Positions 20,784-31,977 of a DNA stretch of 64,000 nt are shown piece by piece; position 1 is the first letter of the stretch; every line of letters starts with the position of its first letter. The stretch is taken from NCBI GenBank assembly GCA_032433595.1, contig JASWJB010000185.1:1-64000 (forward strand), given 5' to 3'. Under the pieces are notes generated by a model. It was not told the origin of the DNA. It worked only from the letters and a program-made list of their open reading frames with translations, and searched no databases. This DNA comes from Conoideocrella luteorostrata. Lineage: Eukaryota > Ascomycota > Sordariomycetes > Hypocreales > Clavicipitaceae. The translations under genes and the position numbers were made by a program.

Positions 20784-22650
20784 CTACCTGGTTGTCGGTA
20801 TTAACCGCAAATCATGGAAATGCCCGGTCCGGTGCAACTGTAAATTGCTGGAACTCAGGGCATTAAATGCATCAAGGACTTGGACCCCCAGTCATCAGAC
20901 TATCAGGCATTTATATCAAGTTGGATTAAAGCTATCGTGGCTAGGTTCCCTGCACAAATTGCTGACGGATCCTAGTTATCCAATACTATTAAATGATATG
21001 GCTTGATAATTCCTTCCGCATAGAGCTTGGAAGACGCTAGTTAAACTGATGTTTTCGTCAAGTTCATAAGAGAGGGGGCTATATTACACACAAGATACAC
21101 TTGAGACATCACTCTGCAAATTGTTTCTAAATCATCGATCTATCTAGCAGATCCGACACTCTATTTGTCACATTTGTCGCGTGGCAGCCCAATAGTCGAG
21201 ACCCTGTCTGTTGGAACCATAACATTTGAGCTGTCCTATTCTTTCTTCTTTTATTTATCGTCTTTCAATGGTCTAGTTAGTTATTAATTCTGCTGCGTTG
21301 AATATAAGCCTTAATTGCAGCCACTGTGGTGATATCTAGTAGGCCTACTCCCTACACTCTTGCTCTAATGGTTGGGTGGTAAATTGTTCCAGTAGCCGAC
21401 CGGGACTGGTGTTAGAATTGCTCCAGTGCAGCAAATAAACCAGTTCAGCTCTGAACCTGGCTTATGATGGGGCCTAACTAACTAGCCAGACGCCCTAACG
21501 AGTCAGTCAGCCGTGACCGGCATGTTTTGTTTTGGCCGATAAAATCAACCCCCCGGCCCCCACCTTTATCCGGCATTGCCTTCAACGCACAGTCGCACGG
21601 TTAAAAATTAAATCCACGTGGCACGCAAGAATGATGTTTGAAATGGATGATTGAGTAGCAGTAAGCAGCTGATAAGGTTGAGCACATTGCCCTTCTAAGG
21701 ATGACTGATTGGTCAGTGCTAAGGTCTAGTTTTGTCACGGCTACAGCTCGGCGAGTTTCAGATTTTGGATGGCGGAGGCATAAATAACCCATGTCAAAAA
21801 CGTCAGAAAGTTTAAATGTCCGTTGCTCTACCGACATTGGTTGTCTGAACTGATAGCTCGGGCCGCTCGTTAAAGCTCTTTCATACCGTTTTAGAACTTC
21901 GTGACAAGAATGATTCCTCGGACCTCGCGATGCCCACCATGACGATTTGCAAGGGGCTGTTGATGAGCAGACACGACCGGAGGGCCTCCCCTCACCCATG
22001 TTCCATAGACAGCATGAATCCAATGACTCTTTCCCTCTACCCAGCGATATGATAGGCAAAACTGCTCGAATGACTTCACTGTCAGCTCTGCCTCGGACAT
22101 TGAAGCTGCCTCAGCAGGGGAGATGATCCCCCCAATCGATGCACATGCTCCGGTCCGGTGGCTTTGGCATATCTGCCAGTGGAGAAGCGCCTCCGGATTC
22201 TCATGCTCAGTCGTGTTTCTCGACGCGACAGCGTTTAATCTACCTAGACATGAGCAATTTTCTATGAAACGCCAACACCTTTTCTTTCAAACCTGGGCCG
22301 CAAGTTCCTCTCAACTAATAGTCTCGCAGTGACAAACAAAAATTTTTGAATTACAGGGGCATGGGGCATGTATGTTCTTTCAATGCAGACGATTGAGTTG
22401 GGAAAAGAAAAAAAACTAAAACTGGATAGCACTTGATGCATAACGCTGACAGACCTCGTTCGTGGCGACGGCATCAATTCAGACTCGGGGTGAGAGAGAC
22501 GTGGGAACCTGGATAGATAAAAAGCCTTCGAGCCGCCATGCCAGTCAAATCATATCCTTTACATCACTCAGCAACGTCACCACTTCCTCAAACTTATTGC
22601 GCTCTCACTTCACTTCATTGTATTATCAATAGTCCATCATAACAGGCACT
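20784..22650. other. Long intergenic stretch; promoter of the metalloprotease at its end
   Basis: No gene with family support. Overlapping minus-strand frames at 21601-22100 have no recognisable domain. 'ctgttggaacc' at about 21209 resembles an LTR start, but I could not find a matching end. The TATA-like 'gataaaaag' near 22516 and CT/CA-rich sequence up to 22650 suit the core promoter of the next gene. Confidence 0.4.
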
Positions 22651-23706
22651 ATGAAGCTCCTCGTTTCCGCCCTCGCCACTTGTTTTGCACTAGCACTGGC
22701 GAAGACCTCAACTTGTGCTACATCGCTGCAAGATAAGGCAGGGGGCTCGCTTTGCGCTGTTCGTAAAGCACCAGCGGACCTCGTGAAACTTCATCGCCAA
22801 CTAGCTGCTGGCAGAAGTGAAATCAAGCGCCGGGGCAATGAGACGACGGCTCAACTACCTATGATCAATGTTGACGTCTACCTTCATTCTGTTGGCAGTT
22901 CGAAAAAAAGCGATGCCTATCTAAGTGTGAGCTATACATTCATACATTATTTTGAGTGCTCAATCTGTCTGCAGATTGGTGGCTAACTCGAGGACGAATA
23001 TAGAACGACACCATCACGAAGCAGATGGATGTTTTGAATGAAAATTTCAAGCCGGCCGGGTTCAAATTCAATCTCAAAAACGCCACATGGACAGTCAAAG
23101 ACGAATGGTCGTCCGTCTTTTACAATCGCGACAGCATGTACAGGAAGCTTCACAAGGGTGGTTACAGCACCCTCAATATCTACTTTGTAGAGCTCGTGGA
23201 CCCCTTGGGCTCAGCAGGTGGTAGTTCCGAGCCCACCGAAGACGGGAAGTCAAGGCGGCCAGTTGACGATGGCTGCACCATTCTGGGGACCACCGTGCCT
23301 GGCGGCTCTCACCCTAACTGGAACATGGGCAAAACCCTCGTCCACGAAGTTGGCCATTGGCTTGGCTTGTTGCATACGTTTTCCGATAAATGTGATGATA
23401 AAGACCACAAAGGTGATTTTGTGAGCGATACTCCGGCATCAAAGGAGGCAGCTTCAGGATGCCCTACCAAACAAGACTCCTGTCCCGACCAGGAGGGTTT
23501 AGACCCTGTGCACAACCATATGGATTACAGCGACGAGTAAGTCTCTCTCTCTCTCTCGATCCGAAAATGGCCGAGAAAGAAGTCTTCAAGCACGCTAACT
23601 AGAAAACAAAATCAATAGTTCCTGCCGAACGGAGTTTACCAAAGGTCAAATTGATCGTATGCGTGACATCTGGAAAACCTGGCGAGCCACAGAGCCGGCT
23701 CAATAA
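22651..23706 (+). CDS. Secreted M43-family zinc metalloprotease
   Basis: Three exons, 22651-22926, 23004-23536 and 23619-23706, spliced at GTGAGC..ATAG and GTAAGT..ATAG; 298 residues. A signal peptide covers the first ~18 residues (MKLLVSALATCFALALAK), followed by a pro-region. The catalytic zinc site HEVGHWLGLLH lies near residue 220 and the Met-turn in HNHMDYSDD spans the last intron. These are the marks of the pappalysin/cytophagalysin family M43, secreted endopeptidases that in pathogenic fungi degrade host proteins (MEP1-type). Cysteines around CTILG, CDDKD, SGCPTK and SCPDQEG fit its conserved disulfides. All catalytic residues are present. Confidence 0.92.
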
Positions 23707-23740
23707 CCGCAGAGAAGAACCAATGTTAGCTCATGAGAGG

Positions 23741-23900
23741 ATGTTGCGTTGTGAGCATTTAAGAGCAGTTTTGGCAATAGTGGAAACCAGCAGAAATAGA
23801 AGGGCTCCAATAGACTAGTCTTCTGGGGAATAAAGATGATTCTGACCATTCTGAAGAGCCCTAGATTCCTCCAATTCATAGCTGAGACTGCGCCCTGCGC
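23741..23900 (+). mobile_element. LTR family C, degraded 5' part
   Basis: Begins TGTTGCGTTGTGAGC and keeps 'ttggcaatagtggaaa' and 'cagaaatag' as in the C copies at 37.2 and 47.1 kb, then loses similarity. It starts ~35 bp after the metalloprotease stop codon. Confidence 0.5.
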
Positions 23901-23924
23901 ACTGCGCACTGACCTAACCCGCTG

Positions 23925-24480
23925 TACGTACCCTTGGACAAGCGTTCTTTTACTGGGTTATCTTTACTATACGTCCTGCTGTGAATGAATCAGACGCGAA
24001 TACTCTGCGCCCTGCCTAACTGCCACTGCCACATGCCCTAATCCGGCTTGATCGCCCGCGCAGGGTGCCGCGAAGCCGCGCGGACTTTGCCGGACTTTGC
24101 CGCACTGTGGTTTCGCTTTTTGCAGGACCTTTTGCAAGGCCTGTACATGTATATACTCTGATGATAGGGAGGGGGCATTGGCTGCATGGCTGCATGTGTG
24201 CGGTCCTGGTCTGGGCCCAGCAATAGGGGCTTACACGTAACTCGACACCCAGCGCACTAACCGGCACGAAACCTGGCGCAAACGACTCGCAAAAACGCAG
24301 CGCACAAGATGTCGGCTTTTCAGCTCGGGCTGTGAGCAGAAAGGAGAAGACTGTAAGTTAGAAAAAAAGGAGGCTGTGGGCCGTCTCGTTGAGACTAAGA
24401 CGGTCTTCCTAGTAGCGACTCTACTTACAGAGTAAAGTACAGAGTAGCTACTGGGAAGACGTATGTCATACCCCAACGTA
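23925..24480 (+). repeat. Dispersed repeat family E, longest copy, with terminal hairpin
   Basis: Contains the E blocks in order: 'ttggacaagcgttctttta', 'tgccgcactgtgg', 'tgtatatactctgatga', 'tgtgtgcggtcctggtctgg', 'ggcacgaaacctggcgc' and 'gctgtgagcagaaa'. It ends with a hairpin whose 20-bp arms are 24403-24422 and 24441-24460 (17 of 20 paired). There is no reading frame; the element class is unknown. Confidence 0.6.
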
Positions 24481-26749
24481 ATCAGCGATTAATTGCTTCG
24501 ACAGTCTAGTCTGGCAGGCCTGCCAGCCGCCATCTTGCTTGCCTGCCAGCTGCCAATCTGCAATCTTGCCTCCATATTCGCATCGACGATTATCGAATGT
24601 CCCGACCGCTTGCCCCTATTCCTCCTGGCATGCATGCATGCGGGACGTGCGGGATGTTCAGGCATGCCATACTTTCGTCTTCCCTCGGTGTGCCCTTGAG
24701 AAGCCTTCCCTCCGGCTGCAGCTGTCGCAAAGAAGCAAAACTGGTGCTGGCGGAAAACACTTGGCCAAACGTACTCGAGACAGTCCTCTGAGCTATCAGA
24801 CATGGCGCTGTTTGGTGTTTTAGAGCAAGACAGAGAGACACCCTTGCAGGTGCTACAAGACAACGCCATTGTATTACTGTTTACATTACTGGAGCCCCAT
24901 ACTCGCCAAGTGGTCACAAATCATGGCCTATCAAGTCGAATCCTAACCCTTGATCATATGAGGCAGTCACAGAGATGTATTTTTGTTACTTACTGTCACG
25001 ACTGAATCATGATATAGTAGAGTGATGAACAAGACTCCTGATGTATTTGTTATGCCGTAGAAGCAAGGTAGCACCCTGTTGTTCACGGTCTTAATCTCGG
25101 GCCTTCTCTCTAAATTTGGTCCTTCTCCCTCCCTTAATACTCGTCGCTACCCCGCAGTGGAGGATTTGCTAGCTGCATGATATCACCGTAGGTACATCAC
25201 AAGTTCTACAGCCCGCACGAGTCGTCATGCGTAGTGGTTTCTGACACCTACGCGTGCTCTCTACCTGCCAAGCACTTGGCACTTATTACAAAAGTTAGCC
25301 GTCGAGCCGTGGTTATGATCGTGATTTAGTTATTAGAGGCAAAAGCAATCTGTATTGTATACACTAGTACTGTGGCCCCTTTTTTTTTCTGACATCTTTC
25401 ACCTGCAGCCGCCTGACTCGATTCAAAATGTGTGGAGAGACAATACTTATTTTGGGGCCGTGCTGTTTTTTCAAGACAAATTTAGTCAAGACTATCTGCT
25501 TGCCGTTACTTCTCTTGTCGGTTTGACAGATTCAACACAGCACAAGTCTTGATGGACTAAAAACTGCCACAAAATAAGAAGCTGATTCCTCATTGATGTT
25601 TTTAGATTTAGCTACGCATTTGAGACCAAATTCGTATGGCAACTGCCTCTTAAACGTCAACAGTCTAATGTAAACCTCAATTTGTCGATCAATTGCCTTT
25701 GTAGGTGAAGGAGTTCGCCGCGCGCTAGTCCCACTCAGAGGACGCCAACCTCTCGTAAGTTCCCACATTTCTCACAAGTTCGGGACCTTTTGCCGTCTCA
25801 TTTCAAGTTGGTGTCCAGGCGGATACTATAGTTCAGGAACATAATGTACCAGATCGACGGCAGCCCTGCCCGTTTTGGCTAGGAGAAATCGGGGGTACAA
25901 GGCCTTGGGGTCGGAAACTTGTCAGGCAAGTGAGACGAAACTATAACAAAGCAGTTATTTGTATTCTTTGTAAAGTATTTGACTTGTTCTACCAAAACCC
26001 ATTGCATTCGAGTAAGATTTTAGTGTAAGAAGCGGAGGATCAGAAGTGGGGCAAAATAATCCCTCAGCATCAGCATACACTCTAGGTACAATTTTCGAAG
26101 ACAACAGCTCATCGATGTGAAAAATTGATTGGCCCCGTGATACACTCGCTGCAACATAATTTAATCCTTATATAAGAGAAATTGATCGCGAAAAGTTTAA
26201 AACGTCGTTTCAAGGCAGTGTATATCTGAAGCTAAAATCTCACGTCATCTCTATTTACCAGTCTATTCGAAACCTTGAAAAGCGTACACAATTTATAGTC
26301 TCCATTAAAATAATGACATGTCATGTGTTATGCAGTATATCCGCTTTATGTGCCCACTGGTATTAGCTGTTCTTGTTACACTTGTCGTATCAAGTCATGC
26401 ATCTGATTAAATTATAGCCAAGGATTATAGCTACTCAGTGCTTTAATTGAGTTTTGGGGGCCTAAGCTGCGATGTGCCGTCACGACCTTCTGAAAAGCGT
26501 CTGTGTAATTAATTGTGACCTCTGCTGTACCTCGCCACTGTCTAGCTTGACTTATATGCAATGTAATTCTGTCGAGGATTTCAAAAGTACCAACAGTGCC
26601 ATACGTACCTTAGTAGTTAATCAGGCAGCAGCAAAATAGTATATATTGAAGCCCAGCGTCCTCACATTTGGTTAGTCTTAACAACCAGTTTACCTCCAGC
26701 CGCATAAAAGCTCATCACTGGCCAGTTTTCAAGCTTATACTATCTTGCA
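24481..26749. other. Long intergenic stretch before the cysteine-rich peptide gene
   Basis: No supported gene. A 30-codon frame at 26318-26410 encodes a hydrophobic signal-like segment (CPLVLAVLVTLVVSSHA) but stops at once. Near 26639-26646 there is 'tatatatt', and 'cataaaag' at about 26703-26710 is a likely TATA element for the gene at 26750. Confidence 0.4.
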
Positions 26750-27102
26750 ATGAAGCTCACAGTTGCAATCCCTTTTATTGTAGCCCTTGTTGGCGTCCGG
26801 GCTCAGCCTTCTCCCGCCTCTGGCGATGTCGCCACCGTCATTGACGAGACTGGACTCACATGGGTCGGCGAAAGCGAGGTATGTTAACCTCTCTTCTGCT
26901 CTATATAGCACTTTGATATCATAGCTAAGAATTTACATAGACTACTCTGACTGAAAGAGATCTCGGAAAACGATGCAGCTGCTTACCCACCTGCTATGGA
27001 CCAGGACACAGCTGCTCTGTAGGAAAGTGCGAATGCGCGGGCAGTAATGGGTGCTGGTCGCGCAATGGGGGTCCTTTCATGTGCCAGAGGGGTCCGAATT
27101 AA
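26750..27102 (+). CDS. Pre-pro-protein of a secreted eight-cysteine peptide
   Basis: Two short exons, 26750-26878 and 26941-27099 plus stop 27100-27102, joined by a 62-bp intron (GTATGT..ACATAG, branch-like GCTAAGA). The product is 96 residues. Residues 1-18 (MKLTVAIPFIVALVGVRA) form a strong signal peptide. Residues 19-54 are a cysteine-free pro-region ending DLGKR, a Kex2 dibasic site. The last 42 residues hold all eight cysteines, spaced C-x1-C-x3-C-x6-C-x4-C-x1-C-x5-C-x9-C, rich in Gly and with KCEC in the middle. This is the layout of a processed, disulfide-rich mini-protein (effector, antimicrobial or toxin-like). No family is recognised and activity is unknown. Splicing is inferred. 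Confidence 0.72.
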
Positions 27103-28712
27103 GGAGAATGGTTGAGAAAATCTTCATTTAACGATTCTGATCTGTTTCTAGGGCTACACATTGTTCAACACAATAGTTGTAGATAAGTCAATTTCATTCA
27201 GTAGCTAGCTACTTCACCTGCTCATGTGTCCAACAACCAAGTAACTTGACATGGTTGGCTGTAATTGTTTAACGCCTGTCAATAAAACGAAGTAAGGACT
27301 CCCGGTCGACCAAGCAACGCATCCTGCTTTCATTACTCGGCTTTACAGCAACCAAGATACAAACCAAAAGCTGGGATGTAATCCGAATACTATTCGCCGC
27401 AATGGCGATCAGAAAACTCTGAGCGTTGAAGAGCCGCGATTTTCACAAACGCAAGTCTAACCATTGCTAAAATAACGACTAGACTTAGCAGCCAAATGAG
27501 GGTAAAATACTTCTAAATTTTACCAAGACTATCTTAAATAGTGCTTAAAAGCATCTGTAACATTTTTAGATGCTCATTTCTCTCACTTACAGCGTAAATA
27601 ATGCTTAAAGATGTTTAAACCGCTTTCGTTTGTGAGTTGAAAACTAAACCAGATTTGGTTAGCTTAGGGAACAGTCTTAATCCACTAAGCCGCAAATACA
27701 AGATAACCAAGGCTTCTACTCTTGAAGCATTTATTGTCGTTGTATGTTAAATGCCTAGAGATTGTAAAGGGATTCCATAAGGGTATCTTGAGTAGAATCT
27801 ACACACAGATAGATGTAAAATTATACCGGTAAATTCGTCAACAACTAGGGGGGCAACCTTCTTGTTATTATATAACGTGTTTAATTAGAACAAGTTAATT
27901 AATATTCGGTAATATGGTCTCGGGCTAGGTCCTAGAGGCGGTCTGTCTTCTAGCCTTAGCCACGGAACAGCCTTTGCATTCAATTTTCAAAGGACCTTGA
28001 ATCCGACTGCCAGTGGTCTCTTCCACTAGATGTTCTAGAGCATCCGCGCCTAGATAACCTAGTCATTAGTGCCAGATTTCTGCCTCGGATAGCTGCTCTG
28101 GCCGTTGCTCTCTCGAATATTGGAAGCATTCAAGTTGGCTCGATTGGATTGGTTTAATTTGATCTGATTGGAAAGGTTCGATTTGACCGATTTGGCTAAA
28201 TTCAATGACGGCTTATGGTGAGAAGGGATAATGCCCGATGCTTTGATATCCTAGCTGCGGAGTATGGCGAGCATCGGGCTCATAACTGTTGGAACAATTA
28301 ACCACTCGACTATGGAGCAAAATTGTAGGCCTACTGAACTGTGATTCCAGTAGTTACAATTTGGGCTTATATTATTCGCAGCAGATTACAGTACTCTTTA
28401 GAAGATGGATCATTATCAGAGGTCATCAATTTCAAGGCTCGTAAATTCAACTCGTTTGTGTTCAAATCCATCTATTCCTGCCGATTGACGCTGTTTCAAA
28501 TTGCCCCCTCACACCTATGCAAAGGCACATAACGCAACAAATGACATCTGGTTTAGCTGGTGACGGATACGCCTGAAATGTCACTGTATACCAAGTAATG
28601 CTCGACTCTCACAGTTATTGGGCTCATAATCTATCATGTATATACGCCAATAACACTTCATGTGCCCAGGGCATCGTATAAGAGCGGAGAGTCCTTTAAA
28701 AAAAATCTTAAA
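27103..28712. other. Intergenic, no supported gene
   Basis: AT-rich sequence. 'gcttaaaagcatctg' near 27545 and 'gcttaaagatg' near 27602 hint at a small decayed repeat. Around 28138-28200 there is a degenerate direct repeat of a 'gattgga'-like unit. No domain-bearing frame. Confidence 0.4.
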
Positions 28713-29941
28713 TTAGTATCCAAGGGATTTGCTTACCCTGTTCACGACCTCGAGACCTTTGGCACGTCTTTCAAGGTTATGAGATAAGATATTTAGAGTC
28801 CGCTCGTTGAAGTGATTCGAATTGCCTGCGCAATGAGGCGTAATGACGACATTTTTGTAGTTCCAGAGCTTTGAGTTGGCAGGAAGAGGCTCGGGATTGG
28901 TGACATCAAGCGCAGCACCGCGGATCTGCCCTGCATCGAGAGCAGCAATCAGAGCCTCACCATCAACAGCGACGCCTCGTCCGACGTTGCTCAGAAACGT
29001 TTTCTTCCTTTCTAGCCAGGCAAACTCCTCTTTGCCGATTAAGTTAGTGGTCTGTGGAGTTTGCGGCAGCGTGATTACCAGTAAGTCGAGGTCGGAGGTG
29101 AGGAAGTCTTTAAGCTGCTCTTTGCCGTGAAACCACTTGGAGGGGAACTGGCCCTCAGGGTCGCCGAGACCGGGTTCGGTAAAACCATTTTGACGGCGGG
29201 ACTCAGGCGTTGAACGCTCGTGCAAGGTGTAGGCGTGCACATCCATGCCAAAGGCCTTCGATACCCTGGCGACTTGGCGACCAATAGACCCGTAGCCCAT
29301 GATGCCACTGAAGGACTATTAGTTAGTAGCTTCTACTGCATAATTGGCAAGAAATTGGAGGGGTTGAGGCCTTGAGATTAATTTAGGGAACAGGGCGTGC
29401 TTACACTCGTAATCCAACAGCATCCTCAACATCCTCATCAGAGCTTGGGTCAACCCAGTTGTTCTTGCGTTGATTTTCGAAGTGCTCTTGGACTAGTTGA
29501 GTCAAATGCGATTGTCAGCTCCTTCGGCATCGATTGGTAACAATTTCAAAGGGGTACCAACTCACAGTGGTGCTGGAATCCGAGGAATGTCGCGAATACC
29601 CACTCGGTGATCTGAGGCGGATGCACGCCGTTGGATGTACAGAAAGCAATTTCGCTTTTTTCGTAGAGAGGGTTGCCCAAGATCTGGTTGCAACCGGCGC
29701 TATGCAGCTGTACAAATTGTAGACGGGGGGCGAGCTCTCTGGTTGGGAATGCCTTCCATGTGTAGAGAGCGGTGGTCCTGAACCAAACATCCTCGGGCAC
29801 GTTGTTGGGGATTTCCTGGGCGTACATCTCGGTCGGATAGATGTGGATCTCGATGCCGGGGACCCTTGCCTTCAGATCATCAACCCATTTTTTGGTCGGG
29901 ATGAAGGCTACGATGATCAGAAGAACGTCGCAAGTTGCCAT
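28713..29941 (-). CDS. D-isomer-specific 2-hydroxyacid dehydrogenase
   Basis: Three exons on the minus strand, 29941-29566, 29492-29405 and 29307-28713, with donors GTGAGT and GTAAGC; 352 residues, a normal length. An N-terminal catalytic-domain part is followed by the NAD(P)-binding loop GIMGYGSIGRQ near residue 155, the catalytic Arg in NVGRG, the Glu in DVTNPEPLP and the catalytic His in ITPHCAGNS. The enzyme interconverts 2-oxo acids and D-2-hydroxy acids with NAD(P)H in the cytosol; the substrate is not readable. It sits at the left edge of the carbon-metabolism block, but I found no CGG-N10-CCG site in its upstream 400 bp. The start ATG 29941 (MATCDVLLI) is preferred over one 24 bp earlier. 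Confidence 0.88.
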
Positions 29942-31592
29942 CGCTTTTGAATTGTACGAAAGCAATCAATCCGAGTAATGATAGGATGCCAAAAATGATT
30001 AATGACAGACTTGAGCACAGTTGATGATGGATAGTAATTTGTCGTGGTTTAGTTTTAGGAACGTCTTTACCAGCTAGATGCCAACAACTCTTGTTCGAAC
30101 TTAACAATCCGATAGGGAGTTTTAAATTAGGATCCTCGCATGTACAAAATAACGACCCGAGTCAACGGCGGAGTTAGCATCATTAGAGCTTGTACAGTGT
30201 GGAGCAACAGCTTTTGCATGCGTTTCATCATCTTTGGCTCAACCCATGATCATCTCGAGGAGGTATAGGCACGCACATTGGTGCGCTCTGAAGGTGAAGT
30301 GGGTAGCTTTGAGACAGTGAAGCATCCGTGTGTGAGACCGCAAGTTGACTTCATAGTCTAAATAATTGTTGGCCCTGTTAACCTATTGCTTGACTCGGCC
30401 CATGCGAAATACAACGTGCAAAGAGAGGTCAGTATAACTTGTAGACTTCGGCCTGTCGATGACTTCATTATTGTGGGCTCTAAGCTCTCAATCTTATCAT
30501 CCCGCCTTCTGGTCTGCATTAAAAGCCCGAATCGTGGTGCCAGCTTAGGTTGCTGCCCCACAACACCGTAATGCCCCTCGTCAAGCAGTAGCATGGTTGC
30601 TACTCACATGAAAGCGTCTGTTCATGATGCTGCTTCTTCTTAAGCGGGGTAGTGACTCGGCCCAGTGGGGTGATGACTCGGCCCAGCGGGCTGCTGAGGG
30701 ACGAAGGAGGGTCTCTGTTTTTTCTCTCCAACGGACCCTTTGGGCCGAGTCGGCATGATCCCGTGCATTCCTGAGGCGACAGATCCAACCCCGCATCCGG
30801 TTGACAGTGATTTATCCTGAAATACTTCATCTTCCGATAACTTTGTACGGTCGGAGACGTCATTATTGTCTTCGTTTAAGTGACTATCATTTTGAATAGC
30901 TTGAATTGACTCCTGGAGGGCTTTGGTTGTGTCAAGTCCGCCGACTTACCAGTACAAAGTTATAGTCTTACGGTCACCAAAGAGTTGCTATATCAGGGGA
31001 ACTTGAAAAGTATCGATCGGCAAAACAGGGAAAATTTTCAGCTGAGATGGGAACGTAGTTATGCACTCAGGCAGCGTCTCTGAATTAGATTACCTTGCAA
31101 GATACCGTTAGTCATGGATCGCGACCGAGTGATTAGAGCATGCATTCTGACCTACGGTGGCTTCCACTGTGAATGACTCTTTGTTCCCCTCAGATGCTTC
31201 CTTACCAACACTGAAAAATTTTTTTTTCATAAACCTTACTTACAGCAGCTAATAAAATGCCTGGAAAAATGTGCTCACCATTTTAGTCTGGCGACACTGC
31301 GGCGGTGTGCGAGTAGCGAGACAGCCAAGCCAATTCTTTCTTGTAGACATCAGGCGCATGTTTGACGGTTGGATCGTTTACATCACAAAGGTACCCGTGA
31401 TAAGGCTGTTGGGTCTGGGATGTACCCAGGAGGCTTGAGAAGCGATCTGGATGTGTGCTTGTGTCGTGACATTGTTGAGACGAGAGTTGCTTTTATGGGC
31501 AAGTTCGTGCCGTAAATAGCTCTGGAACGGTAAGACATTGGATAAAGAGGCTGTGTTTCGGATCAAAGAGCAGTGCAGGATCAGTGTGATAT
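29942..31592. other. Intergenic with a possible gene tail
   Basis: Mostly featureless. Between 30388 and 30690 the string 'gactcggccca' occurs three times. On the minus strand, 31284-31430 reads as an open C-terminal-like segment (GYLCDVNDPTVKHAPDVYKK ... SHTAAVSPD then stop). It has no recognisable family, is frame-broken upstream and is followed by LTR D, so I only flag it as a possible gene fragment. Confidence 0.3.
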
Positions 31593-31785
31593 TGTTGGAA
31601 TCCCGCCAAGCACAATAGGAAGCACTGAGCTCGTCACGTGGTCACCCTTCGGCCACGATATTTATACGACGATATCGTGCCTCCCACCTTGACTTGTTTT
31701 TTCTTCCTTAGATAACAGAGACTTATGAATATATTCAATTTGAAGCCGACGACCTAGATCGTTGCACAACCCTGTGCAACCCACA
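31593..31785 (+). mobile_element. Solo LTR, family D
   Basis: 193 bp from TGTTGGAATCCCGCCAAGC to CTGTGCAACCCACA. A second copy is at 63281-63481. It shares with family A the start TGTTGGAATCC, a central GTCACGTGGTCACC box and a TATA ('atttatacga'), but its 3' half differs. No target duplication is visible. Confidence 0.7.
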
Positions 31786-31977
31786 ACTAATGTGTCTACT
31801 CTACGTACAGCGGCAGTACCTCCCATCCATCGCTGCTGAATCTGAGGTTTCAAGCGAGTCATCCGCATCTGAGATCAGGGTAGTCTAATCAACAAGCCAT
31901 GAAATAGTGAGGATAACTTGCATGTGAAATTCTTAATACTGGATCACACGTCAACGAATACCAACGAGATCGTTTCT

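Noticed and set aside
21209..21412. Possible LTR starting TGTTGGAACC
   Set aside because: No matching end, no target duplication and no second copy seen.
21601..22100. Overlapping minus-strand frames of 152 and 69 codons
   Set aside because: No recognisable domain, no convincing splice joining them, and composition does not favour coding.
26318..26410. 30-codon frame encoding a signal-peptide-like segment
   Set aside because: It stops immediately after the hydrophobic core, and no donor site leads to a further exon.
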